Assembly (NCBI RefSeq): GCF_016219575.1
Contig: NZ_JACRMG010000006.1
Coordinates: forward strand, 62,001-126,000
Origin: Bradyrhizobium sp.
Lineage (GTDB): Bacteria; Pseudomonadota; Alphaproteobacteria; Rhizobiales; Xanthobacteraceae
DNA: 64,000 nt
Direction of reading: 5' to 3'
Below, one piece after another: positions 46,086 to 53,590 of the stretch. Position 1 is the stretch's first letter. Each line of letters opens with the position of its first letter. Under the pieces are notes generated by a model. The model was not told the DNA's origin, did not search any database, and was given only the letters and a program-made list of their open reading frames with translations. The translations under genes were made by a program, and so were the position numbers.

Positions 46086-46874
46086 ATGTCCGACCTGGTG
46101 CTGATGGAAGTGCACAGGAGCGTCGCCGTGCTCACGCTCAATCGTCCCGACAAGCTGAACGCGCTGAGCTACGCGCTGGTCGACCGCCTGATGCATCTGC
46201 TCGACATGATCGAGGACGATGCCGCGTTGCGCGCGGTGATCCTGACCGGTGCGGGGAGGGCGTTTTCGGCGGGCGCCGACATCAAGGAGTTTTCCGAGAG
46301 CGTGCGGCAGGGGCCTGACGTGGCGGTGCGCGCCTTCGTGCGCCGGGGCCAGGCGCTGACCGCGCGGATGGAAGCCTTCCCGAAGCCGATCATCGCCGCC
46401 GTCAACGGCATCGCCTTCGGCGGCGGCTGCGAGATCACCGAGGCCGTGCATCTGGCGGTCGCAAGCGAGACGGCGGTGTTTGCCAAGCCCGAGATCGCCA
46501 TCGGCATTCCCCCGACGTTCGGCGGCACGCAGCGCCTGTCGCGCCTTGCGGGGCGCAAGCGCGCGCTGGAACATCTCCTGACCGGCGATACCTTCTCAGC
46601 CCAGCGCGCCTGTGAGCTCGGCGTCGTCAATCGCGTGGTGCCGCCGGATGAGCTGTTGCCGGCCGCCTTCGATCTCGCCGGCCGCATCCTGCGCCATTCG
46701 CCGCTCACCGCCTCGCGCATCATCGCCGCTGTGACGCGCGGCCTCAACGCCTCGATCGCGGAAGGTCTTGCCATCGAGAGCGAGCAGTTCGCCCGCATGG
46801 TGCCGACCCATGACGTTCGCGAGGCGCTGGATGCCTGGATCGGCCGGCGCAAGCCGGAATATCGGGGTTGCTGA
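46086..46874 (+). CDS. Enoyl-CoA hydratase/isomerase family protein
   Basis: A 262-residue crotonase-fold enzyme. The oxyanion-hole segments are seen: AFSAGADIKEF (residues 60-70) and NGIAFGGGCEI near residue 107, with the catalytic region EIAIGIPPTFGGTQRLSRLAG near 140. GGAGG lies before the ATG at 46086. It probably hydrates or isomerises an enoyl-CoA under control of the divergent TetR gene. Confidence 0.92.
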   Translation: MSDLVLMEVHRSVAVLTLNRPDKLNALSYALVDRLMHLLDMIEDDAALRAVILTGAGRAFSAGADIKEFSESVRQGPDVAVRAFVRRGQALTARMEAFPKPIIAAVNGIAFGGGCEITEAVHLAVASETAVFAKPEIAIGIPPTFGGTQRLSRLAGRKRALEHLLTGDTFSAQRACELGVVNRVVPPDELLPAAFDLAGRILRHSPLTASRIIAAVTRGLNASIAEGLAIESEQFARMVPTHDVREALDAWIGRRKPEYRGC

Positions 46875-46928
46875 CGCGCATGTCTTGACGGCGACGTGGC
46901 TCACCGTCCGGCTCCGTGGAGCCCGCGT

Positions 46929-47663
46929 TCAATCCACCCAGAGAAACTCGAACTCCCGGATGCTGAACGGCACTTCTCGCGCGAGAATCCGTCGAATGAA
47001 TCCGGGACCGTGATTCGCTTCCGTAAAGAGATACGCAGAGACTCCGAATTCATCGGGGTCGGCGGCATAAACCACAGGGTTGACGCTCTCAGGGAACTGG
47101 AAGGGCTTGGCATCCGGGTAATTGGCGAGAACCTTGCTCTTGAGCTCGGGATCCATGACGGCGAACTGGACGGAATAGGCGATGAACTCGTGCCACGCCT
47201 TTGCGAACTTTTGATACTCGCTGCCGAGCAGGCCGGCGACGATGGCATGCGCCAATTCGTGCTGGAGTATCGAGTAGGCAATCGGCTGGCCCCACTCGAT
47301 GCCCCATGGACTGCGGTCCCTGCGGATTTGCCGCCGTCCGGAAGTGACCTGGAGTTCCCGGCGGCGAAAATCGTAGCTCCCCGATACCTGGCTCTTGCCA
47401 ACGGACTCCTTGCCGGCGGGCTTGTAGGTTTGCGGGAACATGTCGATCTCGACTTGATCCCAAAACGCAATGCTGACGTTCGGGTCGGGCTGGAATCCGA
47501 TCTTCCTGAAGTAGGACAGCACTTCGTCAAGCGCCCGGCAGGCATCCGCGATCTCTTCGGCCGTGCCCGAGACGGACACGCTCTCATGGCCACAAGCTGC
47601 CAGGGCACGTTGCGGCACGGCAATACAGATCAGGACGGCCGCAGCCAAAGCCAGTCTTCTCAA
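46929..47663 (-). CDS. Secreted HExxH-type protein, DUF6639-like
   Basis: A 244-residue protein with a signal peptide (LALAAAVLICIAVPQRALA). It has one clear zinc-metallopeptidase motif, HELAH at residues 135-139, in SILQHELAHAIVAG, followed some 20 residues later by WHEFIAYSVQ, which may supply a further ligand. Two cysteines (ACGHE, DACRAL) may pair. The general pattern is DUF6639-like. No substrate or partner is known. Confidence 0.75.
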   Translation of the reverse strand: MRRLALAAAVLICIAVPQRALAACGHESVSVSGTAEEIADACRALDEVLSYFRKIGFQPDPNVSIAFWDQVEIDMFPQTYKPAGKESVGKSQVSGSYDFRRRELQVTSGRRQIRRDRSPWGIEWGQPIAYSILQHELAHAIVAGLLGSEYQKFAKAWHEFIAYSVQFAVMDPELKSKVLANYPDAKPFQFPESVNPVVYAADPDEFGVSAYLFTEANHGPGFIRRILAREVPFSIREFEFLWVD

Positions 47664-47750
47664 GACACCCTCATGGCCCGGTATTCTCCTTGCGCGTCGC
47701 TGGCGGGCTCTAATGCCTGAATATCTTCATGAGGGACTTGATCAGGATCA

Positions 47751-49313
47751 CTACCCCACCATCCGGTCGCGGCCGGTCCAGAAGCTCGCTTTCAGCACCT
47801 TCTTGTCGACCTTGCCGACGCCGGTCATCGGCAGCTCCTTGACGAACTGGATGTGCTTCGGCGCATGCGCCGAGCCCTTCCTGGTCTTCACCAGCGCGAT
47901 CAATTCCTCTGCATTCGGCCGCGCGCCCTCGCGTACGACCACCACCGCGGTGACGGCCTCGCCCCATTTGTCGTCGGGCACGCCGACCACCGCGCACATC
48001 GCGACGTCGGCGTGCTGGGTGAGCACGTCCTCGACCTCGCGCGGGAAAATGTTGAAGCCGCCGGAGACGATCATGTCCTTCTTGCGGTCGAGGATGTACA
48101 TGTAGCCGCGCTCGTCGGCCCGAGCGATGTCGCCGGTGTGCAGCCAGCCGCTCTTCAGCGTCTCGGCCGTGATGTCCGGCCGCTTCCAGTATTCCGCCAT
48201 CACATGCGGTGCGCGGACGCAGATTTCGCCTGCATCGCCCATGGCCACTTCCCGGTCGTTGTCGTCGAGGATTTTCACCTCGCAGGCCGAGATCGGGAAT
48301 CCGCAGGACAGGAACAGCTCCGGCGTCCTGGGATCGTGGTCGGCCTTGCGCAGCACGGAGACCGGGTAGCATTCGGTCTGCCCGTAGAGCTGCGAGAACA
48401 CCGGGCCGATCCGCTCGATGCCCTCGACCAGCCGGCTCGGCGACATTGCGGAAGCCCCGTAGAGCAGCAATTCGAGCGAGGAGAGATCGGTTTTCGATAG
48501 TGCGGGGTGATCGAGCAGCACGTAGATCATGGTCGGCACCAGCAGCGTGAAATTGATGCGCTCGCGCTGAATGGTGGCGAACACCGCCTCGGGATCAAAA
48601 CCTCTGAGCATGTGCACGGTGCCGCCGCGCATCAGCGTCGGCAGCACTTTCGTGCCGGCGACATGGCTGATCGGCGCCACCGTGAGATAGCTGGGCCGGT
48701 CCGGGATCTCGAAGTCGGCGAGGATGGCGTTGGCAAAGCCGGAGAGCTGGTGGTGGTAGCGCAGCGCGCCCTTGGATTTTCCCGTCGTACCGCCGGTGTA
48801 GTTCAGTGTCGCGAGATCGTCGGGGCCGGCGAGACTGCGCGCCGTCGTGCTGCCCGCCGCCTCCATGGCTTGCAGCAGGTCGCTGCCGTAACCGGCCGGG
48901 CCCAGCGTGAACACGGTCTTGAGGCCCTTTGCTCGCGAGGCGAGATCGCCGCCGCGGTCGCCGAAGGCGGCCGCATCGACGATCAGCATCTCGGCTTCCG
49001 AGTCTTCCAGCTGAAACAGCTGGTCGTCGAGCGATCCCAGCGGATGCAGCCAGGTGATCGCAAGCCGCGACAGCTGCGCGGCAGCGCCGGCGCACCAGGT
49101 GTCGGCGCGGTTGGCGGTGAGGAAGGCCACGCGCGTGCCCGGCGCAAAGCCGAGCCTGGCGAATACGCCCTGCATCCGCCCGATCATGTCGGTCGCAGCG
49201 CGGTACTTCATCGAGCCGCCGGGCCAGGAAAACGCCGTGCGCGACGGGTAGCGCGCCAGCGCCCGCAACGTCTGTTCACCAACGACAGGAAGTGCGTGGA
49301 GCGGATCGCGCAT
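47751..49313 (-). CDS. AMP-forming acyl-CoA synthetase (class I ANL)
   Basis: A 520-residue adenylating enzyme. The P-loop NYTGGTTGKSKGA is near residue 166; LYGQTECYP is near 300; RGYMYILDRKKDMIVSGGFNIFPREVED marks the hinge, and the C-terminal GVGKVDKKVLK holds the catalytic Lys. The start at 49313 (GGGAG upstream) is supported; the longer frame into 50063 is an antisense artefact. It likely activates a fatty or aromatic acid near the hydratase and nitronate monooxygenase. Confidence 0.92.
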   Translation of the reverse strand: MRDPLHALPVVGEQTLRALARYPSRTAFSWPGGSMKYRAATDMIGRMQGVFARLGFAPGTRVAFLTANRADTWCAGAAAQLSRLAITWLHPLGSLDDQLFQLEDSEAEMLIVDAAAFGDRGGDLASRAKGLKTVFTLGPAGYGSDLLQAMEAAGSTTARSLAGPDDLATLNYTGGTTGKSKGALRYHHQLSGFANAILADFEIPDRPSYLTVAPISHVAGTKVLPTLMRGGTVHMLRGFDPEAVFATIQRERINFTLLVPTMIYVLLDHPALSKTDLSSLELLLYGASAMSPSRLVEGIERIGPVFSQLYGQTECYPVSVLRKADHDPRTPELFLSCGFPISACEVKILDDNDREVAMGDAGEICVRAPHVMAEYWKRPDITAETLKSGWLHTGDIARADERGYMYILDRKKDMIVSGGFNIFPREVEDVLTQHADVAMCAVVGVPDDKWGEAVTAVVVVREGARPNAEELIALVKTRKGSAHAPKHIQFVKELPMTGVGKVDKKVLKASFWTGRDRMVG

Positions 49314-49337
49314 GGGTGTTCTCCCTTTTTGCACGCC

Positions 49338-49422
49338 CGTCATTCCGGGATGGTGCGTAAGCACCAGACCCGGAATCTCGAGATTCCGGGTTCGATCCTG
49401 CAGACCGCCCCGGAATGACGGT
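49338..49422. repeat. Interspersed palindromic repeat (GTCATTCCGGG type)
   Basis: CGTCATTCCGGGATGGTGCG at the left is mirrored by CCCCGGAATGACGG at the right, and CCCGGAATCTCGAGATTCCGGG is an internal perfect palindrome. It lies between divergent genes and is typical of dispersed palindromic elements. Confidence 0.7.
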
Positions 49423-49490
49423 GTGTGTTCTTTGTCTTTGGCTTCTCTCATGCCAATGTTTGCCGGCAACGCTAGCAAGGGCACGCTCTT

Positions 49491-50471
49491 TTGCAAACAG
49501 CCGATCCACTCGCGCGCTTTCGCGACCGTCTCTCGCTGCCGCTGATCGCGGCGCCCATGTTCCTTGTTTCCGGCGTGGAGCTGGTGGTAGCCGCGTGCCG
49601 CAACGGCGTGATCGGTTCGTTTCCGACGGTGAATTGCCGCGAGACGGAACAGCTCGATGCCTGGCTGACCGAAATCGGCGAGCGGCTGCGCCGTCACGCC
49701 GATGAAAGTGGCAGGCAGCCCGCGCCAATCTGCCCGAACCTGATCGTGCACCGTTCCAACGCGCGGCTCGAACAAGATGTGAGGATCCTGCTGCGTCACC
49801 GGCCGGAAATGGTGATCACCTCCGTCGGCTCGCCGGCACCGGTGGTGCAGCCGCTGCACGACGCCGGCGCGCTGGTGTTTGCCGACGTCGCCAGCGTCCG
49901 CCACGCCGAGCGCGCGGTGGCGGCCGGAGCCGATGGCCTGGTGCTGCTCAGCGCCGGCGCCGGCGGGCAGACCGGCTGGCTCAACCCGTTCGTGTTCGTG
50001 CGCGCGGTGCGCGGCTTTTTCAACGGCCCGATCGTGCTCGCCGGCGGCATCGGCGACGGCCACGCGCTACGCGCCGCCGAAGCACTCGGCTGCGATCTCG
50101 CTTACATGGGCACCAAGTTCATCGCCACGCGCGAGAGCATGGCGGACATCAGATACAAGGAGATGCTGGTCGCGAGCAGCGCCGACGACATCCTGCTCAC
50201 CTCAGCTTTCACGGGGCTGCAGACCAACATGCTGCGGCCCTCGATCGCGGCCGCCGGTCTCGATCCCGACAATTTGCCCGCCCGCGGCGCCATCGACATC
50301 GGCAAGGACATCGACATCGGCGCCCGCGAAAGCCGCCCGAAACGCTGGCGCGACATTTGGAGTGCGGGCCATTCGACCTCGGGCGTGGATGCCGTGTTGC
50401 CGGTGGACGAACTCGTCGCGCGCACGGTTGCGGAATATCGCGCGGCGTCGGAACGGATCAGGTTGACTTAG
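49491..50471 (+). CDS. Nitronate monooxygenase (NMO/FabK-like), copy 2
   Basis: A 326-residue FMN-binding TIM barrel of the NMO family, TTG start at 49491 with AAGGG upstream. LSLPLIAAPMFLVS, GVIGSFPTVNCR, VHRSNARLEQDV and SAGAGGQTGWLNPFVFV follow the same order as the copy at 38842, but AGGH has become AGGQ here, so the His that acts as base in typical NMOs is replaced by Gln. Divergent from the AMP-forming ligase. It may be a different oxidoreductase of the same fold. Confidence 0.88.
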   Translation: MQTADPLARFRDRLSLPLIAAPMFLVSGVELVVAACRNGVIGSFPTVNCRETEQLDAWLTEIGERLRRHADESGRQPAPICPNLIVHRSNARLEQDVRILLRHRPEMVITSVGSPAPVVQPLHDAGALVFADVASVRHAERAVAAGADGLVLLSAGAGGQTGWLNPFVFVRAVRGFFNGPIVLAGGIGDGHALRAAEALGCDLAYMGTKFIATRESMADIRYKEMLVASSADDILLTSAFTGLQTNMLRPSIAAAGLDPDNLPARGAIDIGKDIDIGARESRPKRWRDIWSAGHSTSGVDAVLPVDELVARTVAEYRAASERIRLT

Positions 50472-50479
50472 CCGCGCCC

Positions 50480-50585
50480 CGTCGTCTTCACCCGCGAAGC
50501 GGGTGATCCAGTACGCCGCGACCTCTCAGCGATTCACAAGCGCCTCTGGAAAACTGGGTCGCCCAGTCGAGCCGGGCGACGACAG
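50480..50585. repeat. Interspersed intergenic repeat (related to 7834)
   Basis: CGTCGTCTTCACCCGCGAAG then CGGGTGATCCAGTACGCCGCG, followed further on by GGTCGCCCAGTCGAGCCGGGCGACGACAGCGG. ACCCGCGAAGCGGGT is a perfect short hairpin, and the wording is close to the 7834 element read on the other strand. It lies between two convergent genes. Confidence 0.6.
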
Positions 50586-50590
50586 CGGAG

Positions 50591-51238
50591 CTAGTTCGCC
50601 ACGAACCACCATTCCCTGTCGTAGCGCACCAGCTGCGACGGCGGCTTGTCGGCGAATTCGAAGAATTTCTTGGGATCGCCGTTCGGCGGCACGCGCAGGA
50701 AGCCGGTGAAGTAGTGCTTCAGCCCGCGCGAGGTCAGAAACAGCACATAGACGCCCTCGTCGGCATCCTCGATGACGATGTCGCCGCCGGCGGAGACTTT
50801 TGCGTCACGGCGGGGCAGCGCGATCAGGTTCTTGTTGTAATCGACATTGGGCAACAGTTCGCCGTTCTCCACCTTCTCCACGATGCGCACGCGATCGGCA
50901 CGGTGGCGCCAGAAATTCTGGCTCAGATAAATCTGCTGCAACGGCGCATATTGCAGCGCCAGAAGCGCCGCCGCGCAGATCGCAAAGGGTATTGCGAACT
51001 TCGCGCCATCCTTCCGGATGCGCAGCAATTGCGACGCCGACCACAGCAGGCAGGCGAAGAACAACAGCGCCGCCAGCGGCACGATCCCCATCAGCACCAG
51101 CGCTGACGGAAAATCGGCCATCGACAGCTCGAACGTCGCGATCAGCAGCGTGACGGCCGAGACGACGGCGGCGGCCAGCACGCCGGCGCGCACCGAAGGC
51201 TTTGCCGCAGCAGTGGTTGTCGTCTCCATTCCTGCCAT
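50591..51238 (-). CDS. Two-TM membrane protein, unknown function
   Basis: A 215-residue protein: two to three membrane helices in the first half (GVLAAAVVSAVTLLIATFEL, SALVLMGIVPLAALLFFACL and IPFAICAAALLALQYA) and about 115 residues outside, with RVRIVEKVENGELLPNVDYNKNLIALP and a final WWFVAN. The start may be 51238 or 51229. A CtrA-type box is 30 bases upstream. No family recognised. Confidence 0.65.
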   Translation of the reverse strand: MAGMETTTTAAAKPSVRAGVLAAAVVSAVTLLIATFELSMADFPSALVLMGIVPLAALLFFACLLWSASQLLRIRKDGAKFAIPFAICAAALLALQYAPLQQIYLSQNFWRHRADRVRIVEKVENGELLPNVDYNKNLIALPRRDAKVSAGGDIVIEDADEGVYVLFLTSRGLKHYFTGFLRVPPNGDPKKFFEFADKPPSQLVRYDREWWFVAN

Positions 51239-51267
51239 CGCGCGGCGTGCGCTCCCGAAACCCGGCC

Positions 51268-51284
51268 TTAACGCGCCATTAACC
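51268..51284. promoter_or_regulatory. CtrA-type box between divergent small genes
   Basis: TTAA, CGCGCCA, TTAACC: an exact TTAA-N7-TTAACC box. It lies 30 bases upstream of the membrane-protein gene (minus) and 72 bases upstream of the small plus-strand gene, so it could control either or both. Confidence 0.65.
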
Positions 51285-51355
51285 ATGTCCGCTCCAACAA
51301 TAGTCCGGGATGACGGCCCGCCGCCACTTCGGGCCGCGCTGGAAGAGGGATGGAT

Positions 51356-51601
51356 ATGGACCTCGAAGCGTTCTGGGCGAAACGGCCGGCCTCCATCGAG
51401 GAAATCCGCTGGCGGGTGGCCAACGCGCTGGCCCGGCACCCGCTCTGCCGCAACGTCGAATTCGAGATCATCAGCATGCCCCCGACCCGGCGGAGCAACT
51501 GGACGGTCAGCCTGAAGTCGGTCCGTTCGGACGCCCTTTTCGAGGCCCATGAGATCGTTTCCGACATCCAGGAAGCCTACGATCTCGCCGCTGCAGCCTG
51601 A
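51356..51601 (+). CDS. Small soluble protein, unknown function
   Basis: An 81-residue protein (MDLEAFWAKRPASIEEIRWRV). It has two helices and a central strand region ending in FEIISMPPTRRSNWTV; no cysteine pattern or membrane segment. Start at 51356 has AGAGG seven bases upstream; the ATG at 51350 is an alternative. Function unknown; its place behind a CtrA box suggests cell-cycle timing. Confidence 0.65.
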   Translation: MDLEAFWAKRPASIEEIRWRVANALARHPLCRNVEFEIISMPPTRRSNWTVSLKSVRSDALFEAHEIVSDIQEAYDLAAAA

Positions 51602-51730
51602 TTTGAGGTGATTTCGGGTCGATTCGACCTGATTTCGGCTGATCTTGCCGTTTACCAAATCTTTGGACAGCTCCGTTAAGCCTTAATTCACCCTCACTTT
51701 TCGGGAAATTGCGTCAGGCGATCGGCGGAA

Positions 51731-52399
51731 ATGGAGACGTTCTTGACCCGGGCCATCACGATTGTCGCGCTGACCTGTATCCTGGTGGTCGGGGCGGCCG
51801 CGACCTCCATCCTCGGGCGGGACAGCGTGCCGGCCATCAGCGCCAACTATGCCGCCCCCGCCGTCGGCAAGAATCCCGTTTCCAACAAGCAGGCCAAGGC
51901 CGACAAGCTCGCCGTCGTCGCGCTCGCGACCGCCGCGGTGCAGCCGCAGCAGGCTGCCATTCCGCAATTTCCCGAGCCGCTGCGCCAGGCCTATGCCGCC
52001 GCAGCGCCCTCCGACCTCGCAGTGCCGAACGTCACCGCCGCGCCGCCCGCGCCGAAGCAGAAGCCGGTTGCCGCAAAGCCTGCGGCGCAGAAGAACTACA
52101 CGCTGCTCTCGGACGTGCAGATCGCCGGCATCAAGGAGCGGCTGAAGCTCTCGCCCGACCAGGAGTCCTACTGGCCCGGCGTCGAGAAGGCGCTGCGCGC
52201 CATCGCCCGCAAGATGCACTCGACCAAGCAGGCCGATCCTGCGGCCGGCGCGCCGCCGATCGATCCGGACTCCGAGGAAGTCGCGCAGCTCAAGTCGGCG
52301 GCCATGCCGCTGTTGTTCCAGCTCCGCGAGGACCAGAAGAGAGAAGTCCGCGCGCTCGCCCGTATCATCGGGCTGGAACGCGTCGCCTCGATGATCTGA
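51731..52399 (+). CDS. Exported Ala/Pro-rich protein, CpxP/LTXXQ-like end
   Basis: A 222-residue protein with an N-terminal hydrophobic segment (AITIVALTCILVVGAAATSIL), a long low-complexity Ala/Pro/Lys part (VPNVTAAPPAPKQKPVAAKPAAQ) and a C-terminal helical part, LLSDVQIAGIKERLKLSPDQESYWPGVEKALRAIA, which resembles the L-x-x-x-Q helices of CpxP-like periplasmic proteins. Function unknown. The next gene follows after 81 bases. Confidence 0.65.
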   Translation: METFLTRAITIVALTCILVVGAAATSILGRDSVPAISANYAAPAVGKNPVSNKQAKADKLAVVALATAAVQPQQAAIPQFPEPLRQAYAAAAPSDLAVPNVTAAPPAPKQKPVAAKPAAQKNYTLLSDVQIAGIKERLKLSPDQESYWPGVEKALRAIARKMHSTKQADPAAGAPPIDPDSEEVAQLKSAAMPLLFQLREDQKREVRALARIIGLERVASMI

Positions 52400-52480
52400 C
52401 GCGGGTTCCCGCGCTCTCGTCCTCCACAAGCCGGAACATCGTTTTCCCCCGCACGTTGCCGCGTCGGAGGGAGACGAACC

Positions 52481-53038
52481 ATGCGCGCAACATCAGCCTA
52501 TTTTGCCGGCGCGGCGACCGTGATTGCCGCGATTGCCGCGGGTCTCGGTGGCGGGCTGGTGCTCGGCGAAATCATGAGCCCGCAACAGCCGAAACATCGC
52601 AGCAGCGAGGTGACCCGGCTGGAACAACGCATGTCGCCACAGCCGATCCAGGCGTTGAACGGCGCCGCGCCAACGGCGCCCGGTTCCGCGGCCACGCAGG
52701 CCGCGACCGACGTGGCCGAACCGGCCAGGCAACCCACCGTCGTGCCGCCGCAACCGGCCGCAGCAACCGAGCAGGTTGCGGCGCGCGAACGCGCTGCTCC
52801 GGACGACTCTTTCGCGAGAGTGCGCGCTACCGTGTTGCAATACGACGCCCGCCGCGCCGAGCACAGACGCAAGTCCGAACGCCGCCGGCAATGGGCCGAG
52901 AAGCGCAAGCAGCAGCGCCAGGACGACGATATGAATGAAGTCGAGGCGAGCGTCCGTGAAGCGACGGAGTGGAGGCCGCTCTTCGGGCGCGATCCGGGCA
53001 TTGCCAGCGGACGCGTTAGGCTTGTCGAACCGGACTGA
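52481..53038 (+). CDS. Membrane-anchored Gln/Arg-rich protein, unknown function
   Basis: A 185-residue protein: an N-terminal hydrophobic segment (FAGAATVIAAIAAGLGGGLVLG) then a Pro/Ala-rich and strongly charged remainder with RRAEHRRKSERRRQWAEKRK near residue 125. It looks like a tethered, disordered protein. No family recognised. It immediately precedes the RiPP precursor region but shows no sign of belonging to it. Confidence 0.55.
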   Translation: MRATSAYFAGAATVIAAIAAGLGGGLVLGEIMSPQQPKHRSSEVTRLEQRMSPQPIQALNGAAPTAPGSAATQAATDVAEPARQPTVVPPQPAAATEQVAARERAAPDDSFARVRATVLQYDARRAEHRRKSERRRQWAEKRKQQRQDDDMNEVEASVREATEWRPLFGRDPGIASGRVRLVEPD

Positions 53039-53064
53039 TGAACGCCAAGTTGTTGAGCGTCAGG

Positions 53065-53092
53065 TTGTCCTTGCCCAAAGATAAGCTATAAG
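53065..53092 (+). promoter_or_regulatory. Probable sigma-70-type promoter of the RiPP precursor
   Basis: TTGTCC, sixteen bases, TATAAG: a reasonable -35/-10 pair, placing transcription start about 60 bases before the precursor ATG. This short tract (53040-53160) is notably more AT-rich than its surroundings, as expected of a promoter region. Confidence 0.45.
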
Positions 53093-53162
53093 GTAGTATC
53101 AACCTTGATTAGACGTGACTCTGCGACGCACCTTTACATTTTTTGCACCAGAGGAATTGACC

Positions 53163-53468
53163 ATGCCCACAGCTGGAGATCGTCTGCCCGCCGATACCCT
53201 CGTGACGCAAATGGGTCTGTCTGCACAGCAGATCGGCAAGCTTTCCGCGGCCGGAAAGGCCATCACCAAAAGCGACCTGGCCGCCCTCACCGTGGGGACC
53301 GTGACGGCGAATGCCGCCAAGGCAACCCTCGGCGACATCGAAGTCATCAAGTCCGCCTTCTCCGGGGCGGTTGCCTCGGCTGAACCGAGCGAATCCGGAA
53401 CGAATTGCTGCTGCACACCGTGCTGCTGTGCGACGGCCGTCACGAAGCCGGTTGCTCAAGTCATCTGA
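53163..53468 (+). CDS. TOMM/RiPP precursor peptide with Cys-rich core (streptolysin S-like)
   Basis: A 101-residue precursor. Residues 1-80 are an Ala/Gly/Thr-rich leader with helical segments (LVTQMGLSAQQIGKLSAAG); a possible cleavage site is after AVASA near residue 73. The core is NCCCTPCCCATAVTKP onward: Cys82-84, Thr85, Pro86, Cys87-89, Thr91, Thr94. Eight residues can cyclise. It resembles the streptolysin S core (runs of Cys around Thr-Thr, then an aliphatic tail). GAGGA lies seven bases before the ATG; a GTG at 53115 is less likely. The downstream genes are the matching enzymes. Confidence 0.9.
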   Translation: MPTAGDRLPADTLVTQMGLSAQQIGKLSAAGKAITKSDLAALTVGTVTANAAKATLGDIEVIKSAFSGAVASAEPSESGTNCCCTPCCCATAVTKPVAQVI

Positions 53469-53479
53469 CCTCAAGCCTT

Positions 53480-53545
53480 TCTTGATCAAGAGGCTGGCGC
53501 CTCCGATACGACCGAACGGGACGCGATGCCGGTTTGACAGGCATC
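53480..53545 (+). terminator. Two hairpins after the precursor gene (possible attenuator)
   Basis: TCTTGATCAAGA (53480-53491) is a perfect 12-base palindrome 12 bases beyond the precursor stop, and GATGCC with GGCATC (53525-53545, nine-base loop) is a second. Many RiPP operons have a partial terminator here, which keeps the precursor more abundant than its enzymes. No T-run is seen, so the evidence is moderate. Confidence 0.4.
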
Positions 53546-53590
53546 GGGTCCCGGGAAGTTGCGGCTATGACGATGATCGGAGAAGAGTAG

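Noticed and set aside
47751..50063. Long frame extending the AMP-forming ligase to 50063
   Set aside because: The extension is antisense to the nitronate monooxygenase gene and passes through an intergenic palindrome; the ATG at 49313 has a good ribosome binding site.
51660..51700. TTAAGCCTTAA as a further CtrA box
   Set aside because: The spacing between the two TTAA halves is three bases, not seven.
53115..53162. GTG start 16 codons upstream for the RiPP precursor
   Set aside because: GAGGA is placed correctly for the ATG at 53163, and the extra residues (MTLRRTFTFF) would cover the probable transcript leader.
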